Shown piece by piece: positions 1 through 9,019 of a stretch of 64,000 bases of DNA. The stretch comes from Turicibacter sanguinis (GTDB lineage Bacteria > Bacillota_I > Bacilli_A > MOL361 > Turicibacteraceae): positions 279,501 through 343,500 of the forward strand of contig NZ_CP053187.1 in NCBI RefSeq assembly GCF_013046825.1, written 5' to 3'. Under the pieces are notes generated by a model. It was not told the origin of the DNA. It worked only from the letters and a program-made list of their open reading frames with translations, and searched no databases. The position numbers were made by a program, and so were the translations under genes. The stretch's first letter is position 1. The number at the start of each line of letters is the position of its first letter.

Positions 1-226
1 ATGTCGTAAATATCATGTTAAAAACATATTTTTTTATTCAAGAAATTTAAACAATTAAAATCCCGTTTATCTGTTGAAGCAAGAGAAATCGAATCTTTCA
101 TTATTGTCACATGACACAAATTTAAAGAAAATTTTATGGTAATTCATATCTTCTATTGTCTTTTTTAGAATAGATTTCTAAATAATTCAAAAAATATATA
201 GACAAAAAATGAAAATAGGTGACGAT

Positions 227-1756
227 ATGTTCAAATTTATCCGAAGTAAACTATCTTATTTGAAGAACCCCTCACTTTATCAATATAAACCCGCTCATTC
301 AAGTACTAACGCTGAACTACTTTCAAAGAATTTAACTGAAACGCTCCAAAGATTAAAAGAAAAATATCATGATTCGGCTGATTTAGTTATAAAAGAGACG
401 ACGATTAAAGGACGAAAGATTGCATTTATTACAATAGAATCTATGGTCGATATGACTCAGCTATCTGAAATGGTTCTAGCCCCAATGATGAACTTAGAAT
501 TAAACGACATAAAAAAAACAAATCTAAGTTCATTTATTAAAGATCACCTCGCGATGGGAGTTGATATTAAGGAGATTTCAACTTATGAGGAAATCTTTCA
601 TATGATTATGTCCGGATCAGTCACCATTCTAATTGATGGATATCAAGAAGCCATTGCATTCTCTATGGTCGGCTATGCATTTAGATCCCCCGATGAACCG
701 TCAGGTGAAACTAATATACGCGGTTCTAGGGAGGGATTTTGTGAAGTCATTCGAATTAACATGACAATGGTTAGACGACGATTAAAATCTAATCATTTAA
801 AATTTGAATTACTACAAGTCGGAAAAAAGAGCAACACAGATGTTTGTCTGATGTATTTAACCGATAAAGCAGATCCTGAATTATTAGCTTATATTAAGGA
901 TAGGCTAAATAAAATCAATTTAGACGTTATTCTGGATACAGGTTACCTGATTCCCTTTTTAGAAGGTAAACCCTTTTCAATCTTTTCAGACATCGGTACA
1001 ACCGAAAGACCAGATTTTGTTTGTTCTAAACTTTCAGAAGGAAGAATTGTGCTTCTAGTAGATGGGTCACCCTTCGCTATTTTCTTACCTTTCTTTTTTT
1101 CTGATCATTTTCAAAATCTTGACGATTATACGACTCAACCTGTTTACGTATCATTTCTACGTATCATTAAATATATTGCCTTTATCCTCACTACCTTACT
1201 ACCTGGGCTCTATGTTGCACTTGGAAATCATCATCCCGAACTACTACCTGAAATCTTACTCTACAGAATTGCTACTTCAGAGCAAACAACTGCTTTTCCT
1301 TTAATCTATCAAGCTTTAATCATTGCCTTAATCTACGAGATTATGCGTGAAGCTGGACTGCGTCTACCTCGGCCAGTTGGGACCGCAGTTAGTATTATTG
1401 GTGCTTTGGTAATAGGTGATGCTGCTGTTCAAGCTGGACTTGTCGGTACACCAATGGTCATGATTATTGCACTAACAGCCATTTCAGAATTTGTTATCCC
1501 TTCATTACATGTTCCATCCTCTTTTTTAAGAATGACTTTTATTTTATTAGGAGCTGCTCTTGGTTTATACGGGATTGCACTCGGTATATGCGGACTATTC
1601 ATCAATTTATGCGCTCTCCATAATACAGGTTATTCTTATATGACTCCATTAAGTCCATTAAAATTTAAAGCCCTAAAAGATACAATATTGAGGTTTAGTC
1701 TTAAGCACACGAATTCTTCGATGGATAATGTTAACCATTCATCTAATGAAGACTAA
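227..1756 (+). CDS. GerA-family spore germination receptor subunit A
   Basis: Membrane subunit of a germinant receptor; with the B and C subunits encoded next it senses nutrients in the spore inner membrane. A soluble N-terminal half of about 280 residues is followed by the family's membrane half, including the conserved stretch RPDFVCSKLSEGRIVLLVDG and later hydrophobic segments (about residues 310-460). At 509 aa it has normal family length. An in-frame ATG lies at 209, but an AGGTGA box at 217-222 fits the ATG at 227, so I chose that start. First gene of an A-B-C operon with 17 bp to gerB. The germinant cannot be read from sequence. A paralogue lies at 26909-28486 on the other strand. Confidence 0.93.
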   Translation: MFKFIRSKLSYLKNPSLYQYKPAHSSTNAELLSKNLTETLQRLKEKYHDSADLVIKETTIKGRKIAFITIESMVDMTQLSEMVLAPMMNLELNDIKKTNLSSFIKDHLAMGVDIKEISTYEEIFHMIMSGSVTILIDGYQEAIAFSMVGYAFRSPDEPSGETNIRGSREGFCEVIRINMTMVRRRLKSNHLKFELLQVGKKSNTDVCLMYLTDKADPELLAYIKDRLNKINLDVILDTGYLIPFLEGKPFSIFSDIGTTERPDFVCSKLSEGRIVLLVDGSPFAIFLPFFFSDHFQNLDDYTTQPVYVSFLRIIKYIAFILTTLLPGLYVALGNHHPELLPEILLYRIATSEQTTAFPLIYQALIIALIYEIMREAGLRLPRPVGTAVSIIGALVIGDAAVQAGLVGTPMVMIIALTAISEFVIPSLHVPSSFLRMTFILLGAALGLYGIALGICGLFINLCALHNTGYSYMTPLSPLKFKALKDTILRFSLKHTNSSMDNVNHSSNED

Positions 1757-1773
1757 AGATAAGGATGATATCC

Positions 1774-2841
1774 ATGAAAAAACCATTGAGTACCGCCCAA
1801 TTAGTCATATTATTATTCTTCTGTCGACACTACTCACTTTTAACCTATACCAATAGTGAACAAGCACTAGAAGCCAGTTTATACGCCATTGTAATAGCTG
1901 ATATAATCAACCTACTATTTTTAATTCCTGTATTTTTATTGTTAAAAAAAAATCATTCACGTAACCTTATGGCAATCGCTCAAGATATTTCTCCATTTTT
2001 AAATAAGCTGATTTATCTTGTACTTTTTGTCTTTTTTATTCTCACTACCTTTATTTCATTAACCGAGTTTGGAACCTTTATGACAACTACTATTTTTCCA
2101 ACTACTAGTTCGGCAATTATTCTGTTTAGCATGTTAATTTTTTGCATGTATGCTGCCATAAATGGACTAGAAACAATCGCCAAAACAGCTTCACTCCTTT
2201 TACCCATGATTATTATAGGGATTCTTCTTATTACCTTCTTTTCCATGTCTAATATTGATTTTGATAATTTTAGACCCATTTTAGAAAATCCAATCTTAAC
2301 CATCATAAAACGTGCATGGACCATCTCAATTAGAAATATCGAATTAGTTGCGCTTATTTATTTACTGCCGTTTTTTAATGGAAGTAATAAAAAAGTGGTT
2401 GGTGGATTCTTAGGATCTTACACCGTGTCACACGCACTCTTAATCTTCATGACAATTGCTGTTCTTGGCGAATACGCCTATGTCCAACAATATCCCTCCT
2501 ACTCTATTGCAACTGTCGCTAAATTTTCAATTTTCCAAAGACTTGATTCCTTATATATGGGGATTTGGGTCTTTACCGGATTTATTAGAATCTCTTTAAA
2601 TCTGTGGTTATCTATCCATCTCTTAAAATATTTAGTTCCTGCTAAATATCATAAATTTCTTCTTTTAATGACTTCAATCATTTTATTTATTGTCAGCCTA
2701 TATCGTAATTATTTCTTTAATATTTCATTAGCAGAATCTATTTTTCTTATTCATACGGTCCTATTTATCACTTGTCTCATCTTTTTCCCTCTACTATTGC
2801 TTATCATCCAAAAAATTTTTAAAAAGGAATCTTACTCATGA
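1774..2841 (+). CDS. GerB-family spore germination permease (subunit B)
   Basis: Integral membrane subunit B of the germinant receptor, a member of the amino acid-polyamine-organocation transporter superfamily and thought to hold the germinant site. About ten hydrophobic segments cover the 355 aa. The N-terminal MKKPLSTAQLVILLFFCR is typical of the family. An ATG at 1765 is in frame, but AAGGATG at 1761-1767 is correctly spaced only for the ATG at 1774. The stop overlaps the gerC start by 4 bp (ATGA), pointing to translational coupling. Confidence 0.93.
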   Translation: MKKPLSTAQLVILLFFCRHYSLLTYTNSEQALEASLYAIVIADIINLLFLIPVFLLLKKNHSRNLMAIAQDISPFLNKLIYLVLFVFFILTTFISLTEFGTFMTTTIFPTTSSAIILFSMLIFCMYAAINGLETIAKTASLLLPMIIIGILLITFFSMSNIDFDNFRPILENPILTIIKRAWTISIRNIELVALIYLLPFFNGSNKKVVGGFLGSYTVSHALLIFMTIAVLGEYAYVQQYPSYSIATVAKFSIFQRLDSLYMGIWVFTGFIRISLNLWLSIHLLKYLVPAKYHKFLLLMTSIILFIVSLYRNYFFNISLAESIFLIHTVLFITCLIFFPLLLLIIQKIFKKESYS

Positions 2842-4052
2842 TAAAAAAACTAATCTTCTCTTCTTTTATCTTCTGTTTTTTAACAGCCTGCACCAATATA
2901 AAACCTCTGAGTGAGAGATTAATTGTAGAGGTTATAGGAATAGATTATGATGCCCAAAATGGTGAATACAATTTGTCTATTCAACTATTTACACCACAGG
3001 GAAGAAGTAGTCCCACTACCATTGATCCTACTCAATCCAATACCAAACTAGTAAATGCTACAGGGGAAAGTATGTATGAAGCCTTACAAAATGCAACATT
3101 ATCGATTGGTAATAGTTTCTTTTATGGAGATACACGTATTATTATTTTAGGAGAATCTGCTTCAAAAAACTGTTTCCAAGAAATCATGGATTTTTTAAGT
3201 AACTTTAGCGAAACGAGTGCTAATCTAATGATTGTCACAACTAAAGGCCCCGCTTCCGAATTATTAAAGTTAAATATCACAGAAGGGATTACTCCTGCTG
3301 TCGGGATTACTAATTTATTAAAAAACTCTCGACTTACAGGGGAAGGGATAGAACTCTCTTACCTCGAAGCGATGCAAGGATATCTTAGCAAAACCCTTTC
3401 TCCTATTTTACCAGTTGTTTCTTTAACACAAGAGAAATCTAGTAGCGAGACTGCTGTCAATGGAAGTTCTAGTGAAAAAAATGATAGTCATTCATCTTCC
3501 GAAATTTCAAATACTGCTCCAATTAAACTTGATGGCACGGCATTATTTCTCAATAAAAAATTGATTGGCTATCTTAATCAAAATGAAACAAAGGGTCTGG
3601 CTATAATTAGAAATAAGCTTGATTCAACTCATTACACGGCAAAGATAGAAAAACTTAAATATGCTAATGTATCACTCTACAACTTAAAATCAACTATTAA
3701 AGTTGAACAAGAAGGAGATCAATTTAGTTTAAAAATAATCATTAAAACCCAAGGAGATATCAAAGCCTTTACGTTTGCCGATAACGTAAATAGCTTAAAT
3801 GATGACGATATCCGGCAATTAGAAAAAGAAATTGAAAATCAAATTAAATTTGACTGTGAGCAAACCATCACCAAGTCAATGAAAGAATTTAATGTTGATT
3901 TATTTAGGATAGGTGATAAAGTTTGGAAAAAAGATGCTAAAGCATATCCAAAAATTAGAGATAACTATGCTGATTTTATAAAAAACTTAGATGTCACACT
4001 CGATATCCATGTGAATATTAATCGAATTGGATTAGAAAATATCTTAAAATAA
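2838..4052 (+). CDS. Ger(x)C-family spore germination lipoprotein (subunit C)
   Basis: Lipoprotein subunit C of the receptor, anchored on the outer face of the spore inner membrane. A short signal peptide ends in the lipobox LTAC (lipidated Cys about residue 18). The mature part starts with the family-typical region containing RLIVEVIGIDYD and ends with VNINRIGLENILK. A Ser/Glu/Asn-rich insertion sits at about residues 195-230. At 404 aa it has normal family length. Last gene of the operon, followed by a hairpin terminator at 4162-4189. Confidence 0.92.
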   Translation: MIKKLIFSSFIFCFLTACTNIKPLSERLIVEVIGIDYDAQNGEYNLSIQLFTPQGRSSPTTIDPTQSNTKLVNATGESMYEALQNATLSIGNSFFYGDTRIIILGESASKNCFQEIMDFLSNFSETSANLMIVTTKGPASELLKLNITEGITPAVGITNLLKNSRLTGEGIELSYLEAMQGYLSKTLSPILPVVSLTQEKSSSETAVNGSSSEKNDSHSSSEISNTAPIKLDGTALFLNKKLIGYLNQNETKGLAIIRNKLDSTHYTAKIEKLKYANVSLYNLKSTIKVEQEGDQFSLKIIIKTQGDIKAFTFADNVNSLNDDDIRQLEKEIENQIKFDCEQTITKSMKEFNVDLFRIGDKVWKKDAKAYPKIRDNYADFIKNLDVTLDIHVNINRIGLENILK

Positions 4053-4161
4053 TGAAATTTAAATCGTTACTCAAACAAGATAAAAATCATTGATAGATAG
4101 GACAGCATTTCCTAATGATCTAGTCTTATTGCTATATCATATCTTCATTTTCTTTAGGACT

Positions 4162-4189
4162 AAAAAAGGCACTGATTAGTGCTTTTTTT
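4162..4189 (+). terminator. Rho-independent terminator of the first ger operon
   Basis: A-rich arm, GCACT-GATT-AGTGC hairpin with one G-T pair at its base, then seven T. It lies 110 bp after gerC and before an independent gene. Confidence 0.8.
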
Positions 4190-4224
4190 AATCCGTTAAA
4201 ATCACTTTTATAAAAACTTGGAAG

Positions 4225-4252
4225 ACATGTTAAGACTATTAGGCATATGCTA
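4225..4252 (+). promoter_or_regulatory. Possible sigma-K-type promoter
   Basis: CATATGCTA at 4244-4252 matches the sigma-K -10 pattern CATANNNTA, with AC at 4225-4226 and 17 bp between. It would start transcription near 4259, 36 bp before the GTG of the next gene. The pattern is short, so this is suggestive only, but it suits a gene beside a germination operon. Confidence 0.3.
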
Positions 4253-4294
4253 TAAGTGAATTAGTTTGAATTTTTATGAAAAGAGGGGATGAGC

Positions 4295-5107
4295 GTGAAA
4301 GAGAGTCAATTAAAACAATTTCGTTCAAAATTAAATAAGACCGTAGAAGAAATTCCTGAATCTACACCCGAAGAAGAAATGACCCATCAACTGATTGAAG
4401 CCTTATCAGATAAAATCGATGATATGAATTTATTTATTTCACAAACACAAGCACTGCTTTCCCAATCATCCCTTCAAAATAAATCTGATGTTCGCTCTTG
4501 TTCAACTGAATCCTCTACGTCTAACGGTAACTCTAACACCTCTACTTCATCTGATGCCTCTTCAAATCAGACTGCTTCATCTTGTGATTGTTCAACTAAT
4601 ACGACTTCGGCTAGTACTAATTCAGCTAATACGACTTCATCCAATGATACTGATGAGCGAATTGGAATTGTAGGCAGTGGCATTGGAGGAACAGCAGGTT
4701 CAAAAAAAATAAGCCCTGATACTTTTCTTTTAGGATCTAGTAATTATGAATACTACTCACCAGATAAAACAAACTATCTCTATGGATTTACCAACTCTGA
4801 ATTTTTTGCTTTTATTGGGGCATTAGACCCTATTGAATATATTCTTGTCATTACTGTCATTTCTATTTTAATCGCAACTCAATTAAATACTAATGAGCAA
4901 CAACTTGTGGGAGGTGCCTTAATCGACATTGGAGTCACCATTGGGAATATTGTCGAACAAACCCTATTCCAACAAGCGCGTCAAAATGAAATCAATACTA
5001 AAAAACGTCAAGCGGCCTTTCAAACCGATATCAGTAATATTTACAACAGCCTTGTCACCTTACAAGAAGAAATTAATGCCTTAAGAGATGAGCTTAATCT
5101 AGATTAA
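4295..5107 (+). CDS. Ser/Thr/Asn-rich protein of unknown function, possible spore-layer protein
   Basis: Not recognised. Reading from the start: a charged helical N-terminus of about 65 residues, a low-complexity Ser/Thr/Asn linker (about residues 66-120), a Gly-rich patch, a hydrophobic segment (IEYILVITVISILIATQL, about 190-210) and a C-terminal coiled-coil-like part (LQEEINALRDEL). An ATG at 4289 gives two more residues, but the GAGGGG box at 4284-4288 abuts it, while it is well spaced for GTG at 4295. It stands alone between two terminators. The possible sigma-K promoter and the neighbouring ger operon suggest late sporulation expression. That is inference only. Confidence 0.8.
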   Translation: MKESQLKQFRSKLNKTVEEIPESTPEEEMTHQLIEALSDKIDDMNLFISQTQALLSQSSLQNKSDVRSCSTESSTSNGNSNTSTSSDASSNQTASSCDCSTNTTSASTNSANTTSSNDTDERIGIVGSGIGGTAGSKKISPDTFLLGSSNYEYYSPDKTNYLYGFTNSEFFAFIGALDPIEYILVITVISILIATQLNTNEQQLVGGALIDIGVTIGNIVEQTLFQQARQNEINTKKRQAAFQTDISNIYNSLVTLQEEINALRDELNLD

Positions 5108-5114
5108 TTGACCT

Positions 5115-5143
5115 GCAAAAGCACTCCGTCCTTTTGCTTTTTT
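5115..5143 (+). terminator. Rho-independent terminator
   Basis: GCAAAAG / CTTTTGC stem around a 9-nt loop followed by six T, 8 bp after the preceding stop codon. Confidence 0.85.
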
Positions 5144-5153
5144 AAAAAAGTCA

Positions 5154-5184
5154 TTGACTCTCCACTTACTATACAGTTTACAAT
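5154..5184 (+). promoter_or_regulatory. MerR-type promoter with 19-bp spacer
   Basis: TTGACT at 5154-5159 and TACAAT at 5179-5184 are both good hexamers but are 19 bp apart, not 17. Overlong spacers of 19-20 bp are the hallmark of promoters activated by MerR-family proteins, which underwind the spacer when ligand is bound. The second gene of this unit is a MerR-family regulator, so autoregulation is likely. The dyad in the spacer is weak by eye. Confidence 0.6.
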
Positions 5185-5214
5185 AAAACATGATAGAAAA
5201 GGAGAGTTGATAAA

Positions 5215-6525
5215 ATGACTAAAAAGTTTTTAAGCTATGCCATTCCCTCAGCACTAGCCATGTTCGTAGCTTCCCTATACACCGTCATTGACGGAATCTT
5301 CATCGGAGCTGGAGTTGGAGACACAGCCCTGGCTGCCATTAATCTTGTCATTCCTCTAACCATCATGTTATTTGGAATGGCAACTATGTTTGCTGTTGGT
5401 GGTGGCGCTTTAATTTCCAAAAATCTCGGAAACAATGACCCCCAAAAAGCTAACCACCTGTTTAGGCAAGTCTTTAAATTTTTACTCATCATTAGCTTGG
5501 TGATTAGTTTTATTTGTGTTATCTTCACAGGTCCTATTGTCAAAGGACTTGGTGCAACCCCTGATTTAATGAGCGATGCTAAAACATACCTCAGATTCTA
5601 TTCACTATTTTGCATTCCAAACATCATTGGAATTGCCTTAAATAGTTTTATCCGAAATGACAGTCGTCCAAAACTAGCGATGATAGCAACCATCCTTGGA
5701 GCCATCACTAACATCACCCTTGATTATCTCTTCATTTTCCCGCTTCAAATGGGATTACGTGGTGCTGCCATCGCAACAGGGCTTGGACAAATCGTAACCG
5801 TAGCAATTCTACTTCCACACTTCATCAAAAAACGTGGATCGCTAAGCTTTGGAAACGTCAAATTAGACTTTACCGTCATCAAAGAATTTTCAAGTATTGG
5901 ATTCCCATCCTTCTTTGCTGAAGCCGCCTTTTCCATTATTATCTTTCTGACAAACATCGCCCTAATCCAAACCGTTGGTGAACAAGCCATCACCTCATAC
6001 AGCATCACCAACTACCTGACCACTCCAATCTACATGCTATTACTTGGTTTAGCATTCGGAGCACAACCTCTTTTAAGCTACCATTTTGGAGCCAAAGAAC
6101 CTCACACCATGTTAAAATACTATCGATTAACCATTATCACATCTTGTATCATTAATCTCATCTTTATTGGGCTCTGTTTCTTCTTAGGACGTCAAATGAT
6201 CAGTATTTTCACCCAAGATGCACAAATTATTAATATGACCTATATCGGGCTTAATATCGTCAACCTTGCCTTCACCGTAATTGGCATCAATTTAGCGACT
6301 ACCATCTATTATCAAGCGATTGAACAACCAAAATACTCAAACTGGATTTGTGCTTGTCGCTGTATCATCTTTTTACCCGTTGTCCTACTCATCCTGTCAT
6401 TCCTTTTTGGCATTCATGGTATTTGGGCAAGTCTACTCGTCTCAGAACTTTTCACGATGCTGACCTTCTATTTCAGAACCAATATGACTCAACTAACAAC
6501 TAACGCTATCGAAACTTATGCCTAA
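5215..6525 (+). CDS. MATE-family multidrug efflux transporter
   Basis: Inner-membrane exporter that extrudes drugs or toxic cations in exchange for Na+ or H+. The protein is 436 aa with about 12 membrane segments in two similar halves. Family signatures are the N-terminal SLYTVIDGIFIGAGVGDTAL and the second-half counterpart around LLGLAFGAQPLLSYHFGA. RBS AAAGGAGAG precedes the ATG. It is followed after 14 bp by a MerR-family regulator and preceded by a MerR-type promoter, so it is probably drug-inducible. The substrate cannot be told from sequence. Confidence 0.93.
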   Translation: MTKKFLSYAIPSALAMFVASLYTVIDGIFIGAGVGDTALAAINLVIPLTIMLFGMATMFAVGGGALISKNLGNNDPQKANHLFRQVFKFLLIISLVISFICVIFTGPIVKGLGATPDLMSDAKTYLRFYSLFCIPNIIGIALNSFIRNDSRPKLAMIATILGAITNITLDYLFIFPLQMGLRGAAIATGLGQIVTVAILLPHFIKKRGSLSFGNVKLDFTVIKEFSSIGFPSFFAEAAFSIIIFLTNIALIQTVGEQAITSYSITNYLTTPIYMLLLGLAFGAQPLLSYHFGAKEPHTMLKYYRLTIITSCIINLIFIGLCFFLGRQMISIFTQDAQIINMTYIGLNIVNLAFTVIGINLATTIYYQAIEQPKYSNWICACRCIIFLPVVLLILSFLFGIHGIWASLLVSELFTMLTFYFRTNMTQLTTNAIETYA

Positions 6526-6539
6526 GGAGTTGAAGAGAC

Positions 6540-7352
6540 ATGTCTACCTATTTTACAATTGGTGAAATTGCGAACATGTACAACCTTTCCATCCAAACAT
6601 TAAGACATTACGATAAAATTGGACTTCTAAGTCCTGCTTATACTAACCCTAAAACGGGATATCGCTACTACTCGATTCAGCAATTCGTTAAAATTGACTT
6701 CATCAAACATGGAAAAGCACTTGGCATGACACTAGATGAAATTAAAGTATTAATAAAAAAAGACCTCGACTTATTCGCTTTAACAGACGTTTTAAATAAG
6801 CAAAAACTTCAAATCAAACAAAAAATAATTGAACTTCAAGAAATTGAACAACACATCAACAATCTACAGGCAAGGTTATCTGAAGTTGAAACCTTTGGCC
6901 TAAATAAACCCTTTTTAAAAAGCGAAGACAGTCGTCACTTTATTCGCTACAACTACGTTTCAAAAAATGAAATTGAAGTTGAAATCAACATCCGAAATGT
7001 CGTACTTGATATGGAAACTAAATATGGTCGTCATAACTCTGAACTCGTACTGGAAGCCAACTATGAGATTTTAAAATCAGAAAATCGTGTTCAGTACGAT
7101 CAAATGCTCATTAAACTATTAGATTCTACCTCTTCAAACACAACATTAGAAGCGGGAACCTATGCGACATTATTTTATGACGACCATTATGGAAACAATA
7201 AAATCTATTATAGTCAACTAGAAGAGTTTATCTCTAAGCAACGACTAACCCCACTTAGCGATGTTTATGAATTTGTGATTATGCCTCGTATTGATCAAAA
7301 TGGGATTGAAAAATCCATCACCCAACTTCAAGTCCTAGTCAAAAAATCCTGA
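6540..7352 (+). CDS. MerR-family transcriptional regulator (BmrR-like architecture)
   Basis: Ligand-responsive activator, 270 aa. The N-terminal winged helix (FTIGEIANMYNLSIQTLRHYDKIGLL, residues about 5-30, then the NPKTGYRYYS wing) is textbook MerR. A long dimerisation helix spans about residues 80-115, and a C-terminal effector-binding domain of the GyrI/BmrR type ends in FVIMPRIDQNG. This layout is that of multidrug-sensing regulators. It likely controls the 19-bp-spacer promoter at 5154-5184 and so its own MATE pump. RBS AAGGAG lies 10 bp upstream. Confidence 0.92.
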   Translation: MSTYFTIGEIANMYNLSIQTLRHYDKIGLLSPAYTNPKTGYRYYSIQQFVKIDFIKHGKALGMTLDEIKVLIKKDLDLFALTDVLNKQKLQIKQKIIELQEIEQHINNLQARLSEVETFGLNKPFLKSEDSRHFIRYNYVSKNEIEVEINIRNVVLDMETKYGRHNSELVLEANYEILKSENRVQYDQMLIKLLDSTSSNTTLEAGTYATLFYDDHYGNNKIYYSQLEEFISKQRLTPLSDVYEFVIMPRIDQNGIEKSITQLQVLVKKS

Positions 7353-7378
7353 ATGCACATGCACTCAGGATTTTTTTT
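7341..7378. terminator. Bidirectional terminator
   Basis: AAAAAATCCTGA and TCAGGATTTTTT arms around a 12-nt loop. The merR stop and the stop of the convergent lipoprotein gene both fall inside the hairpin. A-tract and T-tract flank it, so it can serve both strands. Confidence 0.9.
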
Positions 7379-7931
7379 ATAAATCAGCCCCATCATTTAA
7401 TAAAAATCCAACAACTTGACGAATATCTTCATTCACATAAACTTTAATGATGCGTTGATTTAAATCTTCAAATCGGTAAATGACGTCATTTCCATCTTTT
7501 GATGAATCGAGCAATGATACGGTATCGGCTAACTGATGCTCACTTAAAAAACTCACGGCTAATTGTTCTAAGCTTTGTTCGTGATACTCACTATCTTTTG
7601 TATTAATATCAAAACGAATTCCAATTAATTGCCCCTCAATATATTCACCGACAATGCGATTCACATCATTTTCTTTTGGCTCACGATCTAGCACTAATCC
7701 AACACGGTCACCCTTATAATTGACCTGTGTGTCTTCTTCAGCTAAATCAGTTGATTCATAAACACCTACAGAATAATCATTTAAATCAATGCTTTGATGA
7801 AAATATAATTGATAATCCTCTACTAATTGATTAACCAGCGTTTTAACTTCTTCTGAGGGGACTTCATTCGCACACCCTGATAATATCAAAACTCCTACCG
7901 ATAGAAATAAAACTAGTCTCAACCACTTCAT
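7377..7931 (-). CDS. Lipoprotein of unknown function, third gene of the BceRS-like operon
   Basis: A 184-aa secreted lipoprotein. The signal peptide MKWLRLVLFLSVGVLILSGC carries the lipobox LSGC. The mature part is acidic, mixed alpha/beta and without a motif I recognise. It lies 74 bp downstream of the histidine kinase gene on the same strand, with RBS AAGGAGGAAG and no terminator between, so it is probably co-transcribed. A role in sensing or shielding against an envelope stress is a guess based on the neighbours. Confidence 0.8.
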   Translation of the reverse strand: MKWLRLVLFLSVGVLILSGCANEVPSEEVKTLVNQLVEDYQLYFHQSIDLNDYSVGVYESTDLAEEDTQVNYKGDRVGLVLDREPKENDVNRIVGEYIEGQLIGIRFDINTKDSEYHEQSLEQLAVSFLSEHQLADTVSLLDSSKDGNDVIYRFEDLNQRIIKVYVNEDIRQVVGFLLNDGADL

Positions 7932-8005
7932 TGATGCACTTCCTCCTTAAAAAACAACCTAAAATGCAACTTTAATAGTTACAGTATGGCAATTTTTAGA
8001 GGAAA

Positions 8006-9019
8006 TTATTTAAAAATTAATAAATTTCCTTGTGGAAAAATCAATTTAACAGTCGTTCCTTTGTTCACTTCCGAATCGAGATAAATTCCAATACTTAACT
8101 TATGACACAGTTTTTTACACAAATAAAGTCCCATTCCCGTCGACTTACCAAAAATGCGACCATTTTCACCTGTAAATCCTTTATCAAAAACACGTCCTAA
8201 ATCTTTCTCACTAATGCCTACCCCATTATCCTCAATCCTTAAAATAATTTGCTGATTATGCACGTTTGATGAAATCTTAACCACAGCATTCTCAGGTTTT
8301 GAATACTTAATGGCATTCACCACTAATTGATTAATAATAAATTCAACCCACTTTAGATCACTCAATAAGCAACCCTCGATTTCACCTAAATCGACGGAAA
8401 CTTTCTTTAAAATAAAGTCTCGTGAATTTTGACGAATCACCTTCATCACAACAGATTTCAACTCAAACTCTTTAATCACATAATCTTTACTGACATCATT
8501 GCTTCTCGCATAATAGAGTGCCTGTTCAATAAAAGCTTCCACCTTTTTCACTTCATCCTCAACACGACGTGCCACGTCACTTTCATTATTTTCAAGAATC
8601 AATTTCAAAGAAGCAATCGGCGTTTTAATTTCATGAACCCATGTCTCAATATATTCCCGATATTCCGTTTCAAGTTCTTCGTATTTATTGACATTTTCAT
8701 GCATCGATTTCGTAATATCATACAATAAACTGTGAAAAAGTTGGCCTTCTAAAAATTCTGGCTCTTCAACCACCTCTGCCACTAAATATTTCTCCTCAAG
8801 TTCTTCTAAGACCGACTCCAATTGATTAAAGTAACGTCGCCATTTAAAGTATTCAATCAGCATATAAGAGATAACTGGAATAAACCATAAACATCCAACT
8901 AAAAAAATAACGACTCCGCTCACTTTAGCAATAAGCATAAACATTAAAATAACTAAAAAAACTAACATTTGAATGACTAAAAAGGTAACATGATTCTTTA
9001 CATAATCAACGAATCTCAT
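8006..9019 (-). CDS. Sensor histidine kinase, BceS-like intramembrane-sensing type
   Basis: 337 aa. Two membrane helices (about residues 12-55) are joined by a very short external loop, with no HAMP domain. This is the pattern of intramembrane-sensing kinases that normally take their signal from a BceAB-type antibiotic-resistance transporter. H-box WVHEIKTPIASLKL (phospho-His near residue 129), N-box NQLVVNAIKYS, G1 EDNGVGIS and G2 STGMGLYLCKKL are all intact. The start overlaps the regulator stop by 4 bp (ATGA). No BceAB genes lie next to it in this window, so its signalling partner is unknown. Confidence 0.9.
   Translation of the reverse strand: MRFVDYVKNHVTFLVIQMLVFLVILMFMLIAKVSGVVIFLVGCLWFIPVISYMLIEYFKWRRYFNQLESVLEELEEKYLVAEVVEEPEFLEGQLFHSLLYDITKSMHENVNKYEELETEYREYIETWVHEIKTPIASLKLILENNESDVARRVEDEVKKVEAFIEQALYYARSNDVSKDYVIKEFELKSVVMKVIRQNSRDFILKKVSVDLGEIEGCLLSDLKWVEFIINQLVVNAIKYSKPENAVVKISSNVHNQQIILRIEDNGVGISEKDLGRVFDKGFTGENGRIFGKSTGMGLYLCKKLCHKLSIGIYLDSEVNKGTTVKLIFPQGNLLIFK

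Noticed and set aside
1-208. Forespore promoter before the first ger operon
   Set aside because: No -35/-10 pair at the right spacing matched the sigma-G pattern; region otherwise empty.
8429-8728. 99-aa plus-strand ORF
   Set aside because: Antisense to the catalytic core of the BceS-like kinase, without RBS.
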